13,156 nt of DNA from a bacterium (lineage in GTDB: Bacteria > Calditrichota > Calditrichia > RBG-13-44-9 > J042), in the NCBI GenBank assembly GCA_015494485.1, contig WGBF01000029.1, positions 1 through 13,156 on the forward strand, written 5' to 3'. The notes beneath the pieces were generated by a model, which was not told the origin of the DNA, ran no database searches, and was given only the letters and a program-made list of their open reading frames with translations. Both the position numbers and the translations under genes were made by a program. Below, piece by piece: positions 1 to 5,193 of this stretch (positions are counted from its first letter, which is position 1; each line of letters starts with the position of its first letter).

Positions 1-878
1 CGTACCCGTTCGGCTTCCGTACCGGTCAGATTGGTGACATCTTCAACGGTGGTGCAAAAGCAGGTGGGACATACCATGGTGCAGTTGGCACAACTTAAGC
101 ACCGCTGGGCGACTGTTTCCCAATGGGGCGATTCCAGATTCTGGTAAAACAGGTCTTTCAACCCATCAGTTTCCAGGTGTTTGGTAATGGATTGCGCGGC
201 CTGTTCCATGAGCTCCTGGTGTTTTTGCAGCATGGCATTATCGGCTTCCCGGTAGGGCAGCGCTTCCAGAACCTCCTTGCCTTGCGGGCTTCCACTTTTT
301 ATCAGAAACACATGGGTATCTTCTGTGGCTATTTCCGTCAGTACCAGGTCATAGCCTTCTGTTGCTTCCGGGCCGGTTCCCCAGGAGGTACAAAAACAGT
401 TGGCTCCCGGCCGGGTACAATTGACCGCAACGGTAAATATTTTCTCCCTGCGTGATTTATAATGGGGATCGGTAAACGTGCTTTCCATAAACACCTTATC
501 CTGGATGGCGATGGCAGCCAGCTCACAGGCGCGGATGCCAATGAATGCGTAAGCCGGCGGGTCATCCTCCGGTGTTGAAATATTAAACGCATGACCATCT
601 TTAATGGCTTTAAAGAGGGTTAATCGTGGTTCATGAAGGTATTTTTTAAACGACTGGGGTCCCACAACATAATTAAAATATGTTTCCTTTTCCGTGCGAT
701 GAAGGCGGTATGCTCCGGGCTGCTGGGTGTCCTGCCAGCCGATGGGCAAATCTGCGGGTGAGGAAAGCTCATCCAGTACAATGGTGTTGTCACGGATCGT
801 GGGCCCAACCAGACGGTATCCCTTTTCTCTCAGGACAGAGAAAAGCAATTCCAGCGCTGCAGGTTCGATAACGACCAT
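1..878 (-). CDS. Iron-sulfur electron-transfer subunit, sulfhydrogenase beta (HydB) / AsrA-like, partial
   Basis: The first 292 codons are present; the 3' end lies beyond the left edge. The start ATG (876-878) follows AAGGGG with good spacing. The protein begins MVVIEPAALELLF. It has a middle segment FIGIRACELAAIAIQD (about residues 112-127) and a cysteine group VNC...CFC (C154, C161, C163). A ferredoxin-type motif CLSCANCTMVCP follows (C260, C263, C266, C270), with further cysteines at 273 and 275. This is the layout of the 4Fe-4S dicluster beta subunit of group 3 NiFe sulfhydrogenases, and of AsrA of anaerobic sulfite reductase. Both families run to roughly 340-370 residues, so perhaps 50-80 residues and a second cluster motif are missing. 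It would pass electrons between a flavin/NAD(P)H subunit and the catalytic subunit in the cytoplasm. I favour the hydrogenase beta subunit, but the partner genes that would decide this should lie to the left, outside the window. The family call is firm; the choice within it is not. Confidence 0.85.
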   Translation of the reverse strand, partial: MVVIEPAALELLFSVLREKGYRLVGPTIRDNTIVLDELSSPADLPIGWQDTQQPGAYRLHRTEKETYFNYVVGPQSFKKYLHEPRLTLFKAIKDGHAFNISTPEDDPPAYAFIGIRACELAAIAIQDKVFMESTFTDPHYKSRREKIFTVAVNCTRPGANCFCTSWGTGPEATEGYDLVLTEIATEDTHVFLIKSGSPQGKEVLEALPYREADNAMLQKHQELMEQAAQSITKHLETDGLKDLFYQNLESPHWETVAQRCLSCANCTMVCPTCFCTTVEDVTNLTGTEAERV

Positions 879-1025
879 AGTAACCCCTTATTGGTTTTGG
901 TGATTTATATTGGATATTCCGTGTGTTCAAGGGCATAGGGGGAGGGAGATACGCAGTATCGGCAGGAATTGAATACTCCACTACGGTCGTCATCGGCATC
1001 ATTCCCCCATCCAGTTTCTATGAGA

Positions 1026-1054
1026 AAAATATCACAAGCAAGTTAAATGGTCAA
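1026..1054 (-). promoter_or_regulatory. Candidate sigma70-type promoter for the iron-sulfur subunit gene
   Basis: On the minus strand TTGACC (plus 1049-1054) is followed after exactly 17 nt by TATTTT (plus 1026-1031). Transcription would start near 1019 and give a leader of about 140 nt before the ATG at 878. A weaker alternative, TTGAAC (925-930) with TATAAA (904-909) and a 15-nt spacer, would give a leader of about 20 nt. Prediction by eye only. Confidence 0.4.
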
Positions 1055-1091
1055 TAACAAAATATTTTTTTTAAATGCCAAATGCAACCAC

Positions 1092-1130
1092 TATCGCTAT
1101 CCGGCAAACACATTTTACCGGATAGCGATG
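1092..1130. repeat. Perfect 12-bp inverted repeat downstream of the lipoprotein operon
   Basis: ATCGCTATCCGG (1093-1104) and its exact reverse complement CCGGATAGCGAT (1118-1129) flank a 13-nt loop. A T-G pair can extend the stem by one. It begins 7 nt beyond the stop codon of the minus-strand gene at 1137, where a terminator would be expected. However, neither strand shows a T-run right after the stem. It could be a weak terminator, a 3' RNA-stabilising hairpin or a protein site. Confidence 0.55.
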
Positions 1131-1136
1131 AATGAA

Positions 1137-1922
1137 TTACTCGTGAGTGTTGGCCCAAAAAAGTGCGTAGGAAAAGATGTAGGATATTACAGCGGCGTTT
1201 TGGTCTTTTTTGGGTGTTTCCGTTCGGAAATAAATTTCTCCCTCATCAGTATTGGAAATGAGCTTCTTCCCGGGTTTTAGTACAAAAAACGCAATGGGGC
1301 CTTTGGGGCCCTGAATTAAAAACCGGGTTTGATTTAAAAAGGATTGCAACGTGGCATTCCATACTCGCTTGTTGAATATCACATCAAATTTTAAATCCGA
1401 CACCCCGATATCTCTAATTGTTATATACCCAACCGGTTGACCATTTTCTAAAATTTTTAGTTTAGACGGAAAGATGTGTTGAAAAATCATTTCCTGCGAA
1501 GTACCATTTTCCGATACGGACTGGGTGCCGGTTTTTGAAACGGCGAATGTTAGTTCGTGTGTTGTGTTGTCACCTGTCGTTACCGAAACTTTATGAACAA
1601 CGACCCCGTGAACGGGCAGCGACTCCCCCGGTGCAATGTCCTGTAAAAAGGAAGGTATGACATCCAGTCGATCGTCGCTTTTCCATTGGACGTGAAAGAT
1701 TTGTTCAGGGGTTTGTTGTTGAGATGGTTTGAATTCAATGGTGTACGTTTTTGCTTTTGTCATGAGCAGACTTTTTTCCTGGGGTGTCATAAGAGGAAAT
1801 GTCATCGATGCACGTAAATTGGTGCTGGATAACGCAGGTGGAATTTGCATCTTTTGATGTTCGATCCAACTGCATTGGGTGAATACCAAACTGATTAGTA
1901 CAATGAATATAAGTTTTTTCAT
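1137..1922 (-). CDS. Putative lipoprotein of unknown function, 261 aa
   Basis: I do not recognise a family. The start is placed at the ATG of MKKLIFIVLISLVFTQC (1920-1922), because GGAGGT lies 4 nt upstream and the lysines plus hydrophobic stretch form an export signal. An in-frame ATG 45 nt further upstream would bury that signal. Cys17 would be the lipidated residue, but the box LVFTQC has Gln at -1, where Ala, Gly or Ser is usual, so lipidation is likely but not certain. The mature part is mainly polar and beta-like (for example HGVVVHKVSVTT near 105-116, VGYITIRDIG near 164-173) with no cysteine motif or catalytic signature. The stop codon of the preceding lipoprotein gene lies only 17 nt upstream, so the two are probably one transcript and may act together in the envelope. 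Confidence 0.8.
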   Translation of the reverse strand: MKKLIFIVLISLVFTQCSWIEHQKMQIPPALSSTNLRASMTFPLMTPQEKSLLMTKAKTYTIEFKPSQQQTPEQIFHVQWKSDDRLDVIPSFLQDIAPGESLPVHGVVVHKVSVTTGDNTTHELTFAVSKTGTQSVSENGTSQEMIFQHIFPSKLKILENGQPVGYITIRDIGVSDLKFDVIFNKRVWNATLQSFLNQTRFLIQGPKGPIAFFVLKPGKKLISNTDEGEIYFRTETPKKDQNAAVISYIFSYALFWANTHE

Positions 1923-1926
1923 GATT

Positions 1927-1932
1927 ACCTCC
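1927..1932 (-). promoter_or_regulatory. Ribosome binding site fixing the start at 1922
   Basis: GGAGGT on the minus strand stands 4 nt before the ATG at 1922. It supports this start over the longer in-frame reading that would begin at 1967. Confidence 0.75.
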
Positions 1933-1939
1933 ATGTTCA

Positions 1940-2356
1940 TCATTTTGAATTGTTGGAAGGAAGCCACACGATAGCATAGGCCCCGGCTTTACGGGTTAAG
2001 CGAACATCTGCAGAGGCAGAAGCAATATCGCGCGGAACAATGTTCACATCAGATTTTAATTCCCCGATATACAGGGCATCAGCCCCATGTTTGCGAGCCT
2101 CTTGTTTTAGTTTTTTTATGATTTTGGATTCGGTTAGCTGCGTAAAATTGAATATATCTACTTCTTCATCAATAATTAACATGCCGACAACCCGATAGGG
2201 TTTTGGCGGTGGATTGGAATCCGTAAAAACTGGGATGGGAGTATCATTCGAACGAGGAGGCAGTTGCACGTTATTCACCGGCATGTAAACGACGCGGGGT
2301 GCACAGGCGAATATCCAAATCATCCCTGATAATAAAAAAATTAAAATCCGTTTCAT
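1940..2356 (-). CDS. Putative small lipoprotein of unknown function, 138 aa
   Basis: The ATG at 2354-2356 follows AGGAGGG by 4 nt. The N-terminus MKRILIFLLSGMIWIFAC is a good lipoprotein signal with lipobox IFAC and Cys18 as the first mature residue. A proline-rich linker (PPRSNDTPIPV, then PPPKPY near 49-54) leads to RVVGMLIIDEEVD, followed by ESKIIKKLKQEARKHGADAL (about 76-95). A beta strand and helix ending in GADA is seen in several small bacterial lipoproteins, where it is often part of a YbjQ-like compact alpha/beta fold. That likeness is by eye and carries no functional claim. It is probably the first gene of a two-gene operon with the lipoprotein at 1137-1922 and is anchored to an envelope membrane. 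The ribosome site and signal make this a confident gene; its role is unknown. Confidence 0.82.
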   Translation of the reverse strand: MKRILIFLLSGMIWIFACAPRVVYMPVNNVQLPPRSNDTPIPVFTDSNPPPKPYRVVGMLIIDEEVDIFNFTQLTESKIIKKLKQEARKHGADALYIGELKSDVNIVPRDIASASADVRLTRKAGAYAIVWLPSNNSK

Positions 2357-2434
2357 ATTACCCTCCTATGATATTGGTTAGAAGTAATTGAATATGAGTG
2401 TTGTTCTCATTATCTCCCTTTTTGGTAATATTCG

Positions 2435-2466
2435 ACGGCCATAAATTGTTTTATACGGCCATTAAT
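2435..2466. repeat. Direct repeat ACGGCCATWAAT, two copies with 20-bp period
   Basis: ACGGCCATAAAT (2435-2446) and ACGGCCATTAAT (2455-2466) match at 11 of 12 positions. They are 20 bp apart start to start, about two helical turns, so both copies would face the same side of the DNA. This spacing in a divergent promoter region is typical of an operator for a dimeric regulator. The regulator is unknown. Confidence 0.45.
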
Positions 2467-2589
2467 ATTTTTTAACAATAAATATTGTGCGATTTGGAAC
2501 AGTTGTGCGGTAGCGCAAAAGGGGGCGTTTTTATCAAGGTTTTCCAGGTTTAAAACAATTGTATTAATTGAAGGAACATCCCTTAGGGC

Positions 2590-2613
2590 TTCACCATTGT
2601 TTAAAATGGTGAA
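2590..2613 (+). promoter_or_regulatory. Perfect 9-bp hairpin in the symporter leader
   Basis: TTCACCATT (2590-2598) and AATGGTGAA (2605-2613) pair perfectly around a 6-nt loop, 43 nt before the symporter start codon. No T-run follows, so it does not look like an intrinsic terminator. It may be an operator or an element of mRNA structure. Confidence 0.45.
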
Positions 2614-2644
2614 TTTGTCTAAATTCTTCGCATTAAAGAATTAC

Positions 2645-2649
2645 GGAGG
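2645..2649 (+). promoter_or_regulatory. Ribosome binding site fixing the symporter start at 2657
   Basis: GGAGG stands 7 nt before the ATG at 2657. It selects this start over in-frame upstream TTG (2597) and ATG codons, which would add residues unlike the family's N-terminus. Confidence 0.75.
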
Positions 2650-2656
2650 CGCAACA

Positions 2657-4111
2657 ATGGAATATCAGGTACAGATTCTGATTGTGATGGTGGTGTATTT
2701 GGTGTTGCTGGTTGGGTGGGGTATTTACCAGGGCCGTAAAGTCAAGGACCATTCCGATTATGCCATTGCCGGTCGCAACCTTCCCGGCTGGGTAGCTGCG
2801 CTCTCAGAACGCGCTACCGGAGAGTCCTCTTGGGCATTGCTGGGCTTGCCGGGTTTTGCTTATGCCGCTGGCGTATCCAGCATTTGGACCGCTGTGGGGT
2901 GTGTGCTGGGTATTGTAACGGCATGGTGGGCGATTGCCTGGCGATTGCGCAATGAAGCAGAGCAGTTTCAAGTACACACCTTTACGGAATATATCGGCAA
3001 ACGGCATCCGGAAATGGAATACTGGATTCGCCGGGTGGGCAGCGCCATGATTGTCTTTTTCTTCTTTTTTTATGTGGGTGCTCAGTTTTTAGGGGGTGGT
3101 AAAACCCTGTTTACCATGTTCGGTTTAAACCAGCAGTTGGGGATGCTTATTACCGCAGCAGTCATTATTCCCTATACGGTGTATGGCGGATTTCAAAGTG
3201 TGGTGTACACGGATGTGGTGCAGGCAATTGTGATGATTACCGCCCTGATTATCGGGCCGCTGGTGGGCATCGTCGTGCTGGCCAATTATCCCGATGCGTT
3301 TGCCCATTCCATTACGGCAGCATTAAGCCAGGCCGGGGATAAATACACGACACTTACCGGTGGGGTTTCCGGATTTGCGGCAGGCGTAACCATTATGGGT
3401 GGATTGTCCTGGTTTTTTGGTTACCTTGGCGGGCAACCTCAGTTAAGTATGCGCTTTATGGCCATTCGGGATCCGGAACAGGCAAAGAAAGGCCGGAACA
3501 TTGGCATTGCCTGGACGGTAATTGCGTACCTGGGGGCGTTAACCATCGGATGGTTGGGGATTGGCTTTTTTGGCCCCCAGGGACTCTCAGACCCCGAATT
3601 TGTGATGCCCAAGGTCATGCTAACGATTTTCCCGCCGGTTATTGCGGCTATTTTAATTACCGGTGCTATTGCCGCAATGATTTCCACTGCCGACTCTTTG
3701 CTCATTCTTTCTGCCACAGAATTGAGCGAAAACTGGTTTATTAAAAACAAGGAGAACTCCGCAACGGAGAATCTGAAACGCTCCCGGATGATTACCGCTA
3801 CACTGGCCGTGGTGGCGCTTTTGCTGGCGTATGTTTCACCCTCCAATTTGATTTATACGCTGGTAGGGTATGTATGGGCTGGCATTGGGGGAACGTTTTC
3901 GGTGGTCATTCTGTACACGCTTTTCTGGAAGCGTTTCCACGGGATGGCGGCGCTTATCACCATCATAACCGGAATGGTATTTACGATCGTGTGGATCAGT
4001 ACCGGACTGGATCAGGTGATTACCGCGCGGGTGATGACGTTTGTGGTATCGGCAATTGTCGGTGGACTGGCTGCGATTCTTATTCCTGCTGCATCCCGGA
4101 AGAATCACTAA
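2657..4111 (+). CDS. Sodium/solute symporter, PutP (sodium/proline) class
   Basis: A 484-residue inner-membrane transporter of the SSS family, which couples inward Na+ flow to uptake of a small solute, classically proline. It begins MEYQVQILIVMVVYLVLLVGW, the usual first helix, then SDYAIAGRNLPGW (about 33-45), the family's signature loop. ALSERATGESSWALLGLPG (48-66) corresponds to PutP helix 2. GYLGGQPQLSMRFMAIRD (255-272) and MISTADSLLILSATELSENW (341-360) are further conserved blocks; the latter holds the Ser/Thr pair (S343, T344) equivalent to PutP S340/T341 of the Na2 site. Alternating hydrophobic stretches fit about 12-13 helices and the length fits the family. At the position of PutP Asp55 there is Gly, with Glu next (G55-E56). 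The substrate is therefore uncertain: proline is possible, another amino or organic acid equally so. It stands alone and ends at a strong terminator. Confidence 0.9.
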   Translation: MEYQVQILIVMVVYLVLLVGWGIYQGRKVKDHSDYAIAGRNLPGWVAALSERATGESSWALLGLPGFAYAAGVSSIWTAVGCVLGIVTAWWAIAWRLRNEAEQFQVHTFTEYIGKRHPEMEYWIRRVGSAMIVFFFFFYVGAQFLGGGKTLFTMFGLNQQLGMLITAAVIIPYTVYGGFQSVVYTDVVQAIVMITALIIGPLVGIVVLANYPDAFAHSITAALSQAGDKYTTLTGGVSGFAAGVTIMGGLSWFFGYLGGQPQLSMRFMAIRDPEQAKKGRNIGIAWTVIAYLGALTIGWLGIGFFGPQGLSDPEFVMPKVMLTIFPPVIAAILITGAIAAMISTADSLLILSATELSENWFIKNKENSATENLKRSRMITATLAVVALLLAYVSPSNLIYTLVGYVWAGIGGTFSVVILYTLFWKRFHGMAALITIITGMVFTIVWISTGLDQVITARVMTFVVSAIVGGLAAILIPAASRKNH

Positions 4112-4170
4112 TAATAGCTGATTTTGCACGTTGTAATAAATAGCATAAATTTTTTACCAAAATACCCTAA

Positions 4171-4208
4171 ACCGCTCATTCGGAAACTCACCGGATGAGC
4201 GGTTTTTT
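4171..4208 (+). terminator. Rho-independent terminator after the symporter gene
   Basis: ACCGCTCATTCGG (4171-4183) pairs with CCGGATGAGCGGT (4191-4203) over 13 bp with one G-T pair and a 7-nt loop, followed directly by TTTTTT. It ends the plus-strand symporter transcript. The convergent minus-strand phenylalanine hydroxylase gene stops 29 nt to the right. In that direction only three T follow the stem, so action for that gene would be weak. Confidence 0.9.
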
Positions 4209-4236
4209 AATGTTAGACGTGTTATTCAGAATGCGC

Positions 4237-5055
4237 TTATGAAAGCAATCCTTTTTTCCGTGCCCATTGGTAGAATAAATCCTGCAATTGTTCGAATGAT
4301 TCAATAACAAACAACAAAGGCTGCATGTGCCACACATCGTATTCCTGCTGTGCAACAACATCCGGATCAAAGGGGCGTTTTTCCACCGCATCCGTCAGGC
4401 TGTGTTGCACTTCTTTGTAGGAGCTTAAAATACCATTGCCGTAAATCCGCAATCCTTCTCTGGATTGAATCAGGCCAAATTCCACGGTAAACCAGTAAAT
4501 CCGTTCCAGTTCCCGTCGGACCGGTCCTTCGGCATTACCGGCCGCTTTCCCGATATCCTGGTAAAAATCGGCAAATTGGTGATGGGTAATCATGGGGGTG
4601 TGTCCAAAAATATCGTGAAACAGATCCGGCGCTGGGGTGTAATCCAGTTCATGCCGGGGGCGAATGTAATCCGTGCAGGGGAATACCCGCCGTGCCAGCG
4701 CCTGAAAAAACACTTCCTCGTGGAGCAGACCGGGTGCCCGTGCCACACCCCAGTTGGTTGTTTGTTGAAGCACCTGATGCACGTCCGCAAGTGCCGGAAT
4801 GCGATTTTCGGGAAAGTGCATCAGCGCCAGCCCTTCTAAAAATTCATCGCAGGCGCGCCCCGGCAACAACGCCAGTTGCCGTTTGTATAATATGCGCCAG
4901 GTTTCCTGCTCTTCCTCGGTGTAGTTCGGATACGGAATGTCATCCCCTTCCGGCATGTGTGCAGGGCGTTTGGGGACAATCCGGGGGTCGTTCCCCAATT
5001 GTCCGGCTTTTTCGAAGGCAGACTGATCCGTGCTCCCCGGGGATTTATTTTCCAT
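4237..5055 (-). CDS. phhA: Phenylalanine 4-monooxygenase (phenylalanine hydroxylase)
   Basis: A 272-residue cytoplasmic non-haem iron, pterin-dependent enzyme converting phenylalanine to tyrosine with O2. The catalytic core is plain: TNWGVARAPGLLHEEVFF (100-117), YIRPRHELDYTPAPDLFHDIFGH (130-152) and IYWFTVEFGLI (186-196). The iron ligands of the family, two His and one Glu, are H147, H152 and E192. Length matches the single-domain bacterial enzymes, with no regulatory ACT domain. The start ATG (5053-5055) has AGGAG 8 nt upstream. The acyl-CoA synthetase gene lies 138 bp upstream on the same strand. That gap has a small imperfect hairpin (5165-5183), so co-transcription is possible but not shown. 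The enzyme may begin phenylalanine breakdown through tyrosine, or simply make tyrosine. It needs oxygen, which implies at least microaerobic life, and it needs a pterin-recycling dehydratase that is not in the window. Confidence 0.95.
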   Translation of the reverse strand: MENKSPGSTDQSAFEKAGQLGNDPRIVPKRPAHMPEGDDIPYPNYTEEEQETWRILYKRQLALLPGRACDEFLEGLALMHFPENRIPALADVHQVLQQTTNWGVARAPGLLHEEVFFQALARRVFPCTDYIRPRHELDYTPAPDLFHDIFGHTPMITHHQFADFYQDIGKAAGNAEGPVRRELERIYWFTVEFGLIQSREGLRIYGNGILSSYKEVQHSLTDAVEKRPFDPDVVAQQEYDVWHMQPLLFVIESFEQLQDLFYQWARKKGLLS

Positions 5056-5193
5056 AGGTTTTGCTCCTTTTTGTTTTGTGTAGGTTGTTCAGGGTGTTCA
5101 GGCACCCGTATTCTGTCTGGCCTTAACGTGTTTCGCCCTCATTCGCAGAATTACCAGAAAATAGCCCTATGTTACCATGAGGGTGTTCCGGGA

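Larger units (their letters stand above)
2357..2656. other. Divergent intergenic region with direct repeats and a leader hairpin
   Basis: This 300-bp AT-rich stretch separates the minus-strand lipoprotein operon from the plus-strand symporter and must hold both promoters. I could not fix either one with confidence. It contains a 12-bp near-identical direct repeat (2435-2446 and 2455-2466), an imperfect inverted repeat overlapping it (GGCCATAAA...TTTATACGGCC, 2437-2460), two copies of TTGTGCG 18 nt apart (2485 and 2503), and a perfect hairpin (2590-2613). I see no credible gene in it. Confidence 0.6.

Noticed and set aside
790..1002. Minus-strand reading frame starting MMPMTTVVEYS upstream of and overlapping the iron-sulfur subunit gene
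   Set aside because: It overlaps the start of a well-supported gene in another frame, has only a weak ribosome site, and its sequence resembles no known family. It may be a chance frame in the leader.
2520..2536. GGGGGCGTTTTT stretch upstream of the symporter looking like a terminator
   Set aside because: No stem of more than three base pairs can be formed before the T-run.
3439..3846. 135-codon open frame on the minus strand inside the symporter gene
   Set aside because: It lies entirely within the clear symporter coding sequence and has no convincing protein features; it is an antisense shadow.
5165..5183. Hairpin CCCTATG...CATGAGGG between the acyl-CoA synthetase and phhA
   Set aside because: It has a bulge in a short stem and only a broken T-run after it on the minus strand; too weak to call a terminator.
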